A program made the position numbers and the translations under genes. From positions 1 to 59,074 of the forward strand of contig JBBHKE010001079.1 of the NCBI GenBank assembly GCA_037447655.1: a DNA stretch of 59,074 bases. Reading direction: 5' to 3'. This stretch comes from Zygnema cylindricum (taxonomy: Eukaryota > Streptophyta > Zygnematophyceae > Zygnematales > Zygnemataceae). The notes under the pieces were generated by a model. That model saw only the letters and a list, made by a program, of their open reading frames with translations, did not search any database and was not told the DNA's origin. Each line of letters begins with the position of its first letter. Position 1 is the stretch's first letter. Of this stretch, positions 29,391 through 39,559 are shown piece after piece.

Positions 29391-30955
29391 GCGATGACTT
29401 GTCCAGAAAGAAACCGGTGGAAGACAGCCATCAATGAGGAGATGGCTTCAATCATGGCAGCCGATACTTGGGAGCTAGTGGACTGTCAACCTAACCGAAA
29501 ACCAATCGGTTGTAAGTGGGTTTTCAAATTAAAACTGAACCCAGATAACACAATCGAACGCTACAAGGCCAGATTAGTGGCAAAGGGATTTCCAAAAAAG
29601 GAAGGAATTGACTACGAGGAAACCTTTGCCCCGGTGGTCAGATTTCCCTCCGTCCGCATACTTTCAGTTTAGCAGCGGCAGAAGACATGGAAGTGTATCA
29701 GATAGACATCAAGACAGCCTTTTTGCATGGAGAATTGGAAGAGGAGATCTTCATGCGACAACCCGAAGGTTTTGTGGAGGAAGGAGAGGAGAGTAAGGTA
29801 TGCCGGCTGATTAAATCTCTTTATGGTTTGAAACAGGCACCTCGACAATGGAATAAGAAGCTTGATGAGTTTCTTACCGGTCTGGGATATATTCGGATCA
29901 GCTCAGATCACTCAATCTATGTTTTCGAAGATGAGGAAGGTTTGATATTTATTGCAATTTATGTTGATGATTTGCTTGTATTAAGTAAATCAATGGAAAA
30001 AATTAACAAACTGAAAACCGATCTTAAGGGGAGATTTGAAATGAAGAATATGGGAGAAGCAAGATATATTTTGGGAATTCAAGTAGAGAGAGACCGAAAA
30101 TGGAAAATTTTAAGATTGACTCAAAAAGAAGCAATAGGGAACATGCTTGAAAAATTTCAAATGGATAAAGCTAATAGTTGTACAACTCCAATGGAGTTGA
30201 AGAAGGGAAGTGAGGGGAGTGAGGAAGAAGGAGTCAGAGTCTTAGACGAGGAATTATCTCCTGATGAACAGAAGTTCATGCAGACTATTCCTTACAGGCA
30301 AGTAGTGGGAAGTCTAATCTATTTTATGAATTGTACCCGGCCGGATTTAGCTGCAGCTGTCGGAGTGCTGAGTAGAAGTCTAAATGCTCCCACTAAGAAG
30401 GATTGGGAGGCAGCTAAGAGAGTCCTTAGATATTTGGTAGGAACTAGAGATCTATGGTTGCATTTGGGTGGGGAGAATACTGACATCACTACTTGGAGTG
30501 ATGCCAGTTATGGTGATGCTCCGATGAGGAGATGTACTTCTGGATATGTATTATATGTGGGTGATGGGGCTTGTTGTTGGAGTAGCAAACAGCAAAAGGT
30601 TATTGCTCAGTCCACCATGGAGGCTGAGTATATGGCCTCTTGCTCTGCTGTAAAAGAATTGATGTGGGTCAAGTCTTTGCTTGGTGAGCTTGGTCACCTT
30701 AAGAGTGGTGTGCAGAAAATATTTTGTGATAATCAGGCAGCAATCGCTATTTTTGCCAATCCTAAACACCATTTTAAAGCCAAACACATGGACATCAGAC
30801 TCAGCTTTGTTAGAGAGAAAGTAGAAAACAAAATAATCAGTTTAGAGTACAGACCAGATAGTGAAATGGTAGCAGATATGATGACCAAACCTGTGCCTTC
30901 CCCTAAGCTAATTTTTTGCAGGGAGAAGTGTGGTCTGAAATTAAAGATTGACTAA
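29391..30955 (+). pseudogene. copia B reverse transcriptase and RNase H
   Basis: Frame 29394-29672 gives the RT start ([24 protein letters not shown]-like block, [25 protein letters not shown]), then a one-base loss near 29670 shifts into 29687-30955 (422 codons). This carries IDIKTAFLHGEL, SLYGLKQAPRQWNKKL, IAIYVDDLLVLSKS (YVDD about 92-95), then RNase H: TTWSDASYGD, TSGYVLYVG, MEAEYMASCSAVKELMWV, FCDNQAAI and KHMDIRLSFVREKV, ending KCGLKLKID. Apart from the nonsense codon before it and the single frameshift the catalytic residues are kept. The stop (30953-30955) directly precedes the polypurine tract AAAATAAGGGGAG. Confidence 0.92.
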
Positions 30956-30968
30956 AAAATAAGGGGAG

Positions 30969-32016
30969 TGTAGAAACTAATGTTTTTATTAGTATTTTCT
31001 AGGTCTGAGAAGAAATATAGAAGTCGAGGCAGTCTATCTCTAACTTCTCTCTCCAACTCTCAAACTTGTCGCAGTCACTGAGAAATCAGAGAGGAAGCTA
31101 GAGCCATGGCTACCTTGGCTATCCTGAGGTTTACGGGAATTTTATATTAGGGTTTATTTATTTATTTAAAAGGTATGTGCCGGCGGCAGGATTTGATCCT
31201 TGTACCTGCCGGCCGGCAGACAGGAAATAGCCGGTAGCCTTAGCCGTTAAATCTATCGGTAGTGTTACGTAGTATATAGTTTGATATTCATTTAAATATG
31301 TATACGTGCGATAAACCATTTAACTGTAATGAATTACGGGATACATAGATCCAGTAATACATAATGTACGACTTACGGTACGGACATGAATCAGTACCGC
31401 GCATTTGTTTCGTAAATGAATCAAATACCGCGCATGTATTTATTACGGCCACGATTAAATCCGAATTTAATCGGACGGCCAGGATTAGCACCGAGATCGC
31501 GGAGGAAGATTTCGGCGGTTTGTGGCCATCGAAACATCGGATGACGCGTGGCAAATTTCCGTTGGATTGTGGAATCTTCGGAGATTATGGCACCGAATCC
31601 GGATTTGACATGTGTCGACATTTTGGCCATGTCGTACAATGTCCGTACATAAAGTACACCGGCAGCTGTACTTTTGCGTACGGAACTCAATTTTGATTGG
31701 TTCCGTACATCAGTAGATAGAGTCTGTGAGAGAGATAGGACTTAGAAAAATTAGAAGATAGGACCCCCTCTCCCAGAGAGCTTCTGTACAAAAGGTCAAC
31801 TTTGACCCTCCATAACTTATTGCTCAGGGGAGCAAATTCAGAGATTCTTTTTGCTACCGACTCAGGGGAGTCTTGTCTTTACACGGGTGAGGTGGTCAGG
31901 GTTTTTGTCTGCCAAGGTGGCAGTTATTTTTGCTGGAACACAAAGGGGTCAGGATTATCCTAGAGGCTTCTTGGAAGCTGTCTACTCTGAGGACTTATAG
32001 AGGTCTCAGAGTTTCA
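30969..32016 (+). repeat. 3' LTR of copia B
   Basis: 1,048 bp, the intact version of the LTR: it has the full tRNA-like module (31180-31258) that the 5' LTR lacks, the same U3 open frame (31364-31696), GTAC cluster (31634-31708) and hairpins (about 31794-31872). Confidence 0.95.
31180..31258 (-). other. antisense tRNA-like module in LTR B (3')
   Basis: Minus strand: A-box-like TTAACGGCTAAGGCTACCGG (31231-31250) and B box GGATCAAATCC (31189-31199), with inverted GCCGGCCGGC between. The 5' LTR of the same element lacks this B-box half. Confidence 0.55.
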
Positions 32017-33612
32017 CATACCACGTCGCCCACCTAGGCCATCAGATGTTCGGCCTCTTATCGTCGAGCAATTCAGTTGGCCCATGTTGGTGAGCTTTCT
32101 TGAGCGGTTCGGTCCCTAGAGCCATTCACCCCTGCCCTCGATCTTTTTCCACTATTGAGGTTCTTCGAGCTCTCCACCCTTCTGCGCCTTCCCCTTTACC
32201 CCCTTCTATCCACGCCTTTGAGCCTTCTAAGAGTTATACTTAAGATCTAGAGGTCTTTATTAAGGCCCTTAGCTCTTGTCCTCACCTTTCAGCGAGGGGC
32301 CCCTCGGGCATGGTGTATGAGATGTTTTGCGATGTTTTCCCCCCTGAATCGGGTGCCCGGGGGTTCGATGTGTTTTTTCAAGTCTGTTCTCTTATTGCTA
32401 GTGGGGATGTGCCCGCTCGGATTTGTGATCTTCTCACGGCGTCCCGCCTTGTGGCAGTTGCCAAGCCCAATGGTGGGATCTGCCCTATTGTCGTGGGAGA
32501 GGTTTTATATAGATTGGTGGCTCGTGCGATATGTCTCCAGCTCCAACCAGCTTTCCATGACTATTTCTCTCCTCATCAATTCGGAGTGGCCACGAAAGGA
32601 GGTTGTGAGGCCGTGGTCCATGGGATTAGGGCATTGTTGGATGTACATCTGGATTGGTTGGTCCTTCAAGTTGACGTTTCGAATGCGTTCAATACGGTGG
32701 ATCGCAACGTGAACTTTTTAGAGCTTATGGCGGCTCCATCTCCAATTGTCTAATTATTCCTTATTGTGTGGGCTTTCTATTCTTTGACAAGCACCCTTTC
32801 CTTCTTAGCAGACGGTGATCTCATTCCTCTCTCTTTTGCGACTGGCACTCGCCAAAGCGACCCTCTTGGCGGACTTATGTTCGCCGTCGCCCATTACCGG
32901 GCCCTTCGTGCTTCCGCAGCTGCCTTCCCTTCTTGCCTTTTCCCTTCGGTTGCAGATGATACACACATTATTGGGCCTCGAAGCAAGTTGTGTTGGCCTA
33001 TGATTTTTTTAGGGAACGTTTAGTAGAACTCAACCTTTGAGTTCAGCCTTAAAAGTGTGTTATTTGGTCTCCTCAGTATATTCCACTTTCCTTTAATCCC
33101 CCACTTGGTTTTTAAACCCCTTCTCCCTCAATTGGCATTCGTGTGCTTGATTGCCCCCTTGGTTCGGATACTTTTGTGACCCAATTCCTTCACGATGCTT
33201 TACAAACAGATCTAGCCTAAGTGGACCACCTTCCTCACCTTCGTGATACTCAAGTGGATTTTGTTATGTTAACTAAGTGTTTTCCCCACCGCCTTTTTTA
33301 CCTTACTCGTACTTCCCCTCCCACCTTGACGTTTGTCTCTTGTCTCTCAGCTTTTGACCATCGCCCTAGGGACATCCTCCACACTTTGTTAGGTCGTGGG
33401 GCTTTTGATCGCAAGTCTGGGTCCTCGGCCAACATTTAGGCATCCCTCCCTGTCTATGCTGAGGGGTTGGGTCTATAATCGACTGCTCGTGTTGCTCCAG
33501 CTGCATATTTGAGAAGTTGGTGCCTTATTGCCTCTTCTCTTGTTTCCCGATTCTTAGCTGGGGACACCCCCATTCTAGCTACTGTTGTCCCCCGCGTTTC
33601 AGACGGTGTGTT
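32017..33612 (+). pseudogene. LINE-type reverse transcriptase
   Basis: Continues the ORF cut by copia B. After RRPPRPSDVRPL and a decayed stretch, frame 32310-32753 gives LTASRLVAVAKPNGGICPIVVGEVLYRLVARAI, FSPHQFGVATKGGCEAVVHGIRA and LVLQVDVSNAFNTVDR (RT motif A, Asp then AF), then frame 32766-33023 gives TGTRQSDPLGGLMFA (motif B) and VADDTHIIGP (motif C, ADD). These are the hallmarks of a non-LTR RT. Stops and frameshifts separate the blocks, and 33024-33612 keeps only scattered similarity-like ORFs. No endonuclease or poly-A tail was identified. It is interrupted at 33613 by LTR I. It could be a LINE or a domesticated RT relic; the sequence does not tell. Confidence 0.8.
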
Positions 33613-33881
33613 TGTTGAAATCACTAATTTAGGGAAGGTATTTTTTAGGGCTTAAATTAGGTAAAATAAACAAAAGACAAAGCACAAGCAGCCTGCCTCC
33701 ACCTTCTCTCTCTAGTCCCCATACTTGTTGTAGTCACCGAAGGAGAGAGAGAGGGCGGTGGAGCCATAGCTCCCTCAGCTCCATAGACACGACTAAAGAG
33801 TGACCTAAGTCACTCTTAACAAAAAAGTTGAGTCCGGCAAGACTTGAACCTCCGACCGGCAGAACGAGGTGTAGCCGTCAG
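33613..33881 (+). repeat. LTR I, left part
   Basis: Starts TGTTGAAATCACTAATTT inside LINE sequence, carries the GTTGTAGTCACCGAAGG block and an AGCCATAGCTCC block (33731-33780), then a tRNA-like module split at GTCAG (33877-33881) by a solo LTR. It continues at 34857. Confidence 0.75.
33832..33881 (-). other. antisense tRNA-like module in LTR I (split)
   Basis: Minus strand B box GGTTCAAGTC (33841-33850) and, across the inserted solo LTR, an A box reading AGTTAAGAG then CTGACGGCTAC (33871-33881 plus 34852-34866). The insertion with TSD GTCAG lies inside the A box. Confidence 0.5.
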
Positions 33882-34045
33882 TGTTGAAAAGAGAGGTATT
33901 TTGTAGTCTTTCTTGTGGACTTACTGCAGCCCTCATACTTGTTGTAGTCACTGAGGACCTGCATACAGCCATGGTTGCCTGCTGCAACTAAAGGAGACAT
34001 GCAAATCATTCACGACAATTTTTCTGCAAAATGTATACTGCTCCT

Positions 34046-34118
34046 TGTGGGACTTGATCCAGTGACCTCTGGATGATCACCGTACGGACCACCCGTGCGC
34101 CTTATCCAGTAAGTCTTG
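34046..34118 (-). other. antisense tRNA-like module in the solo LTR
   Basis: Minus strand: TACTGGATAAGGCGCACGG (A-box-like, 34093-34112) and GGATCAAGTCCCAC (B-box-like, 34047-34060), about 40 bases apart. One of the clearest copies in the window. Confidence 0.6.
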
Positions 34119-34626
34119 AAGAAATCAATACATACATATAGCGTGATATTTATTTAAAGCTATACCGCGCCGGACATTTCATTTCACTAATTACGGGACA
34201 ACTTATGCATGGAAACATACCGGTCCGCACGAAATCGAGACCGCACGAATTATACGAATTAACATTTAATTTCGACGGACGAAATCAAATGTCTAGATCT
34301 GATAGAACGGCTCACAGTAGAGCCGGAATACCGGAATAGCCATTTGGCGGTTTGCGGACCAGATGTCGGTGGATGACACGTGGCAACATATGGTTGAACA
34401 GCGGATATCACGATGGAGCAACTACGGCTCCGGAACTAACACGCGTCAATGGAACGGCCATGCCGTACTATGGCCGTATAACAAGTACAGCGGTACCTGT
34501 ACCTTTTTGTACTTTACAGTCTTATGATTGGTCGAAGTACCTTAGTAGTAGGCTTAGAGAGGTAGCTTAGGACTTAGAATATTTTTGGTTTTCCAGCCTC
34601 TCTCCTAGAGTGCACTTGTATTTATG

Positions 34627-34706
34627 GACCAACTTTGGTCAGCCATAACTTAATGCTCAGGTGAGCAAATTCAGTGATTCTTTTTGCTGCGGACTCAGGG
34701 GAGTCC
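34627..34706 (+). promoter_or_regulatory. leader hairpins of the solo LTR
   Basis: GACCAA-CT-TTGGTC (34627-34640), TGCTC-AGGT-GAGCA (about 34659-34672) and GGACTC-AGGG-GAGTCC (about 34691-34706). TATTTATGG, just upstream, could serve as a TATA box. Confidence 0.55.
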
Positions 34707-34856
34707 AGGCTACACAGGGGTGGCGTTGATCAGAGATTTTGCGTCCCAGGGTGGGACTTATTTATTGTCAGAGTCAAAAGTGCATATACTATCCTAGAGG
34801 ATTCACATAAGCTGGACATTCTGTGTACCAATGGAGGTCACAGAAATATAGTCAGC

Positions 34857-35588
34857 TCTTAACTATCTGTCATAGTAGTCTGATGGGATACATAGGGTTT
34901 GATAGCTATTTAAACATTAGCAAGATCATTAATTCGTTCAAAGGAATAATAAATTAAGAACATAGAAACTAGTTAAGTTTTAGTGCGCACGAAACAAATG
35001 TACCGCACATTTGTTATTTTGGACGGCGAACATTAAAAGCAAGTTTTGATCCGACGGCCCGCACCATCGTCGGGATCCCTAAATGGCCGTCTTGGCGGTT
35101 TTCGGACGTGAAATGACCTAGCGAAACGTGGCAATATATATTTGGGAAGAGGGAATCATGGAGAGCATGAGGGCGAGTCTAAAGGAGACAAGCGTCCACT
35201 CTATGGCCTTGTCGTACACAAGACGTACAAAAAGTACATTGACCTTAGTACCTTTCTGTACTGCACAGTCTTCTGATTGGTTCGTATATCAGTAGATAGG
35301 GGTTTGTGAGAGGGGTTTAGGACATAGAGGATTAAGGAGGTAGTCGCCTCTCTCCCAAAAAGCTTGTATAAATATTGGCATCTTTGCCACTTTCTAATTA
35401 ATCCCCTGATTGGGCGTTTTCATTGATTCTTTTTGTTATGAACACAAGGGAGTCCAAACAGCACATAGGTATTGTTAGATTGTCTTTTGCCATTTTGGGT
35501 AGCAGTGATCCAAATTGAAAGAGGGCTAGCCAAAAGTTACCTAGAGACTTCCTGAATTGAGTGTTCTAATGGGAGTCACAGAATCGCA
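34857..35588 (+). repeat. LTR I, right part
   Basis: Continues LTR I to its end ATCGCA at 35588, immediately followed by GGTTATGGGCC. It contains TATAAAT (35367-35373), the hairpin GGCA-TCTT-TGCC (35377-35388), and a different second hairpin (CCC-CTGATT-GGG) where others have TGCTC-AGGG-GAGCA. The -20 ATG is present. Confidence 0.75.
35367..35420 (+). promoter_or_regulatory. LTR I TATA box and leader hairpins
   Basis: TATAAAT at 35367, then GGCA-TCTT-TGCC at 35377-35388, then a CCC/GGG hairpin at about 35404-35415. The position is conserved and the stems differ from the other subfamilies. Confidence 0.5.
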
Positions 35589-35678
35589 GGTTATGGGCCA
35601 ACCCTCTAGGATGCCCATCTTCAACGGGTCTGGGTTCATTTAATGAGAAGCAATGATGATGGGGGCATTGTGTGAAAA
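35589..35678 (+). pseudogene. gag start fragment of element I
   Basis: PBS-like GGTTATGGGCCAACC then VMGQPSRMPIFNGSGFI and EAMMMGALCEN, about 30 codons of Gag, then an abrupt join to an opposed LTR at 35679. The rest of the element is missing. Confidence 0.75.
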
Positions 35679-36138
35679 TGAAACTCTAAGACCTCCATAA
35701 GTCCTCAGAGTAAGCACCTCACACAAAGCCTCTAGGACAACCCTGACCCCTTTATGTTTCAGCAAGAATAACTTCCACCTTGGCAAATAAAACCTCTGAG
35801 CACCTTCACCCTTCTGAAGGGAAGACTCTTGTGAGTCGATAGCAAAAAGAATATATGAATTTGCTTCCCTGAGCAGTAAGTTATGGAGGGTCAAAGTTGA
35901 ATTTTTGTACAAAAGCTCTCTGGGAGAGAGGGTCCTATCTTCCAATTTTTCTAAGTCCTATCTCTCTCACAAACTCTATCTACTGGTGTACGACATCAAT
36001 AATTTTACACTGTCGTACATAAAAGTACAGCTGCCGGTGTACTTTATGTACGGAATTTGTACGACATGGCCTAAATGTCAACACATGTCATATCCGGATT
36101 CGTTCACATAATTCCTCGAGATGCCGCGATCGAACCTA
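35679..36138 (-). repeat. LTR J fragment
   Basis: Minus-oriented LTR of the B/D/E type, TGAAACTCTAAGACCTCC... up to about 36138, containing the end of the LTR, the hairpin region (TGCTCAGGGAAGCA-like) and the GTAC cluster (about 36010-36065), but lacking the U3 start. It abuts element G sequence. Confidence 0.7.
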
Positions 36139-36376
36139 ATGGATAAAATCTTTGATCGGATTTATGATAAGTGGGGTGCTAAATGAAATGTGTGATGCAA
36201 TTATTATTTCAGTTCATCTAATGCATTGTTTTAAATACGAGAGTATTTTTCTTAAGTTTTATAAAAGGAAAAAGAAAAAGAAAAAAAAAAGAAAAAAAAA
36301 AGAAAATAGGGGAAAGAGTGATTGTTTATTTGTTTGTAAGAGTTGAAAAAAAAAGTAGACTAGAAAACAAAGAGAG
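36139..36376 (+). pseudogene. element G internal 3' end, upstream copy
   Basis: About 237 bases nearly identical to 39310-39546, i.e. the last internal part of G, including the lysine-coding AAAG-rich run, sitting immediately before G's 5' LTR. It shows that another G copy once lay upstream and shared this LTR. Confidence 0.8.
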
Positions 36377-36565
36377 TGTTGATATTTGAGTACTTTCTAG
36401 GTCTTTATAGAAAAAGAGCAAAGGCAGTCTGTCCTTGACTCCCTTCTCCAAGCCCCCACACTTGTTGTAGTCACTGAAGGCTTGATTGGGAGTTAGAGCC
36501 ATGGCTGCCTAAAGCTCACTAGAGAAGACAGGGGGTGGATTAGATAGATTTACTAAAAGTTAATT

Positions 36566-36645
36566 GACGGGTTCAGGAATTGATCCTAGTACCTGCCGTC
36601 TGTCAAGTTACATTAGTCGTTAGCTCTAACCGTTAAGTCTAGAAC
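36566..36645 (-). other. antisense tRNA-like module in LTR G (5')
   Basis: Minus strand: A-box-like TTAACGGTTAGAGCTAACG (36617-36636) and B-box-like GGATCAATTCC (36576-36586). Confidence 0.5.
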
Positions 36646-37190
36646 ACATATTACGATATATAGGGTTTGATAAATATTTAAATAGTCACATGTAGATTAA
36701 TTCGTTTAACGACGAATAGATACTTAGTGCATAGATACACTTTGATTTAGTACGAAGTACGGTATGGGGACAGAACGGATACCGCGCATTTGTTTCGATA
36801 GCGAAACAAATACCGCGCGTCGAATTTCAGCGGCTAGGATAATAGCCGGTTTTGATCGGACGACCACGATAGGCGCCGCGATCACGGAAAAGGTTCTTTT
36901 GGCATTTTACGGTCTTTGCCACGTCAGATGACACGTGGCGTGATAACATTGGATTACGGGAATTTCATTGGGATAACATTGGGAGATTACAAGAACTAAT
37001 CCTGATTTGGCACGTGTCGACATTTTGGCCATGTCGTACAATGGTCGTACAGAAAGTACACCGACACCTGTACTTTTCTGTACGACACAGTAGTTTGATT
37101 GGTGACGTACTTCAGAAGATAAAGTTTTAGAGGGGAAATAGGACTTAGAAAATTTTGGGTAGATAGCTGCCTCTTCCATAGAGCACCTTG

Positions 37191-37280
37191 TATAAATGGC
37201 AAACTTTGGCCATCCATAACTGTCAATTTACTTGACCATTTTCAGTGATTTTTTTTGTTGCGGGATCAAGGGAGTCCAGG
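37191..37280 (+). promoter_or_regulatory. LTR G TATA box and leader hairpins
   Basis: TATAAAT (37191-37197), then ATGGC-AAACTTTG-GCCAT (37196-37213), then GTCAA-TTTAC-TTGAC (37222-37236), where other LTRs have TGCTC-AGGG-GAGCA. Both stems differ in sequence but keep pairing. Confidence 0.55.
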
Positions 37281-37566
37281 CTACACAGGGGTGTAGTTGG
37301 TCAGAGTGTTTGTGTGCCAGGTTGGCGGTATTTCTAAGGGAAAGTCAAAGTGGGTGAATGTGTCCAAATCTCATATTCTAACTTTCCATTCTGTGGTTGA
37401 ACTGAGCACACAGAAAGTGTTATTTGACAGGGGTGAATCTATATTGGGGCTTTGACTATCAAAGGGTCAGTCATTTGGGTTTATATCAACTTCGAGTCGG
37501 CACTATCGAGATTAACTTCTTTTCGATCTGCATACTCTGAGGGCCAATGGAGGTCTCAGAGTTTCA

Positions 37567-38492
37567 GGTTATGGGCCCACCATCTAGGGTGCCTATTTTC
37601 AATGGAACAAACTTCACTTATTGGGAGTTTACTATGGAGGGGTTGCTTTTCGAGAAGCACTTATGGGGAATTGTTTCGGGACAAGTGAGATGTCCGCCAC
37701 CTGGCTTTGGAGGAGCTTACTAAGGAGAATTGTCTGAGGCTGCCCAGAATATCAACCGTAGTTCAGATGCAACGGAAGGTGAAGGGAAAAACCATTTCGT
37801 GGATGGGGAAATATTGGAGAAGGAAAAAGGGACACCTATGGTGAGGGGAGCTAGGCTCTCATCTATGGTACCACTTGTAGGGATTAAAACTGAAGAAAAT
37901 GACAGAAAAAAATATGGGAATACAAAACACTATAGCAAAACATCTCATGCTTAGATATGTGTCTAAGTCATTAACTATCACTCTTTTTAGTCTAGATAAG
38001 TCTTTAGAGATATGGGAAGCACTAAGTCAAATTTATAAGAGTGAGACTATTCAGAGGCAGCAATTAGTAAAACAAGAAATAGAGACCTATGTTTATAAAT
38101 GCGCTAGCATAATAGAGTTTTGCAATGATATTGCTGCGTTATATGTTGAGCTTACTAGTGCGGGATATGTAGAATCTGAGGAGAGTAAGATTAATACACT
38201 ACTTAAGAAACTCCCAGATGAGTAGGAAAACATCATTTGTCGTATGCAGGCAATGGATGGCTCATCATGGACTTAGAGCTTTACCATGGGGATAATTCTT
38301 GTAAGGGAAAGCACTTTGGCGATTCGTAGGGGAAGGGACAGGGTCAATGCATTTTCAGCTGGTAGTGATTGGCGGAAGCGTGATGAGAGGAACGGCGGTG
38401 ACGAGCGGAAGCGTGATGAGAGGAAGAAAGAAAAAGGTTAACCTTATCGGAATTTTGGTGGAAAGAGATGGAGAGGAAAAGAAAGGGGAGCT
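37567..38492 (+). pseudogene. element G Gag, N-terminal part
   Basis: From the -20 ATG/PBS ATG: QVMGPPSRVPIFNGTNFTYWEFTMEG, the EKHLWGIVSGQV block, then a stop (37720) and frameshift, then MGIQNTIAKHLMLRYVSKSLT, EIWEALSQIYKSETIQRQQLV and IIEFCNDIAALYVELTSAG (37899-38225), a stop where QENI is expected, and MGIILVRESTLAIRRGRDRV, with further stops at about 38275 and 38438. It corresponds segment by segment to the Gag of B but is diverged. Confidence 0.8.
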
Positions 38493-39065
38493 TTGAAAAA
38501 TGGGGTTTGCTTCTTTTGTAAGGAACCGGGTCATTATATGGAGGAATGCCCTTGTTTGGAAAAACTTAGAAGTTGGAATTTGGATGAGGAGGAAGAAGGG
38601 GAAGAGGAGAAAGAGGATGAAGATATTTTAGAGCTTCTCCGGATTAGTAGTATGGGGAAGAGAGAAAAGCACACAGAAATCCCACGAAAGCAACGGTGTG
38701 CTTTTGGAGGTATAAGTGAAGTAGAGAGAGAGGAGGTACTTGAGGATGTCGAGGAGTGTAGAGTGTATGACCTAGAAATGAGAAAGTCAGATCTAGGATC
38801 CATAAGTGAAAACGGGAAAGATGAAATTAATGAGGATAATTTTATAGATATTTGGGAAACACAAAACTGGTCGGAAAGGGAGACTTCAACGGATTCCGAG
38901 GAAAGAGGAGAAGTGAAAGTCGAAGAGGTTTTAAAGGATAGGGGAGAAGAGAAATATTTTACTAAAAGTTTAGGGGAGAAAAAATATTTATTGGAAATTA
39001 AATTAGAAAGTGATAGTGGAAAGAATTCCATGGGAGAGAGTGAGGGAAGTTCAAAAAATGGGTAA
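38493..39065 (+). CDS. element G Gag C-terminal ORF with zinc knuckle and acidic tail
   Basis: 190 codons open. The start has the knuckle CFFCKEPGHYMEEC (CX2CX4HX4C, intact), used in retroelements to bind genomic RNA. It then carries a very acidic stretch (LDEEEEGEEEKEDEDILELL), IPRKQRCAFGGI, which in autonomous copies stands just before the protease, and then about 120 residues rich in Glu, Ser and Lys with no protease motif. In B the same position leads into protease DSGA, so this tail has replaced protease-integrase-RT. It may be read only as part of Gag; no own promoter is seen. It is the longest open piece of G. Confidence 0.5.
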   Translation: MKNGVCFFCKEPGHYMEECPCLEKLRSWNLDEEEEGEEEKEDEDILELLRISSMGKREKHTEIPRKQRCAFGGISEVEREEVLEDVEECRVYDLEMRKSDLGSISENGKDEINEDNFIDIWETQNWSERETSTDSEERGEVKVEEVLKDRGEEKYFTKSLGEKKYLLEIKLESDSGKNSMGESEGSSKNG

Positions 39066-39070
39066 TTATC

Positions 39071-39559
39071 ATGGATAAAAATATGAGTACGGAAGATGTA
39101 GATCTTATGATGAACTTAGTGGGGACTAGTGTTTTTTGGGAATACTCGGGGTTGGATGGATTTGACATCACTACTTGGTGTGATGTCATTTATGAAGATG
39201 TGCGTGTAAAAGGGTTATCATCCGAGTATGTGTCGCACGTTAGGGATGGGGCTGACTGTTGGAAATGCAAAAGGGAAAGTAGATTCTGGTTGGATGAAAA
39301 TGAGAGGAGGTGGATAAAATCTTTGATCGGATTTATGATAAGTGGGGTGCTAAATGAAATGTGTGATGCAATTATTATTTCAGTTCATCTAATGCATTGT
39401 TTTAAATACGAGAGTATTTTTCTTAAGTTTTATAAAAGGAAAAAGAAAAAGAAAAAAAAAAAGAAAAAAAAGAAAATAGGGGAAAGAGTGATTGTTTATT
39501 TGTTTGTAAGAGTTGAAAAAAAAAGTAGACTAGAAAACAAAGAGAGTGTTGATATTTGA
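39071..39559 (+). pseudogene. element G RNase H-derived ORF with lysine run
   Basis: 162 codons open. It is colinear with the copia RNase H end: LVGTSVFW, DITTWCDVIYEDV (SDASY lost), SSEYVSHVRDGADCWKCK, RRWIKSLIGFM, MHCFKYESIFLKFY in place of HHFKAKHMDIRLSF, then a run of 13 or more lysines from AAG/AAA repeats. The catalytic acidic residues of RNase H are gone. The stop codon lies inside the first 13 bases of the 3' LTR. Either a decayed remnant or a frame kept for another reason. Confidence 0.6.

Larger units (their letters stand above)
25653..32016 (+). mobile_element. full-length copia element B
   Basis: A 6,364-bp Ty1/copia element: 5' LTR 25653-26627, PBS 26628-26642, gag-pol, polypurine tract 30956-30968, 3' LTR 30969-32016, flanked by target duplications CATAC (25648-25652 and 32017-32021). 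Its LTRs differ at only a few positions apart from a ~75-bp deletion in the 5' LTR, so the insertion is recent. It lies in a LINE gene. Nonsense and frameshift changes in gag and pol mean it is no longer autonomous. Confidence 0.95.
33882..34851 (+). mobile_element. solo LTR in LTR I
   Basis: 970 bp, starting TGTTGAAAAGAG and ending AAATATA (TA where CA is expected), flanked by GTCAG at 33877-33881 and 34852-34856. It has the full landmark set: GTTGTAGTCACTGAGG and AGCCATGGTTGCC, a tRNA-like module (34046-34118), a GTAC-rich block (34465-34515), hairpins (34627-34706) and the -20 ATG region. Confidence 0.88.
36377..37566 (+). repeat. 5' LTR of element G
   Basis: 1,190 bp, TGTTGATATTTGAG...GAGTTTCA. 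It includes GTTGTAGTCACTGAAGG and AGCCATGGCTGCC (36463-36510), a tRNA-like module, the GTAC cluster (37035-37085), TATAAATGG (37191) and hairpins. It has an extra ~190-bp segment (37340-37530) absent from the B/E LTRs but shared with F and the solo LTR at 42041. Confidence 0.9.

Noticed and set aside
36270-36304. A poly-A tail of a LINE or processed gene
   Set aside because: The A-rich run is AAAG/AAAAG coding-like repeats shared with the internal end of element G (39437-39476), not a 3' tail with a target duplication.
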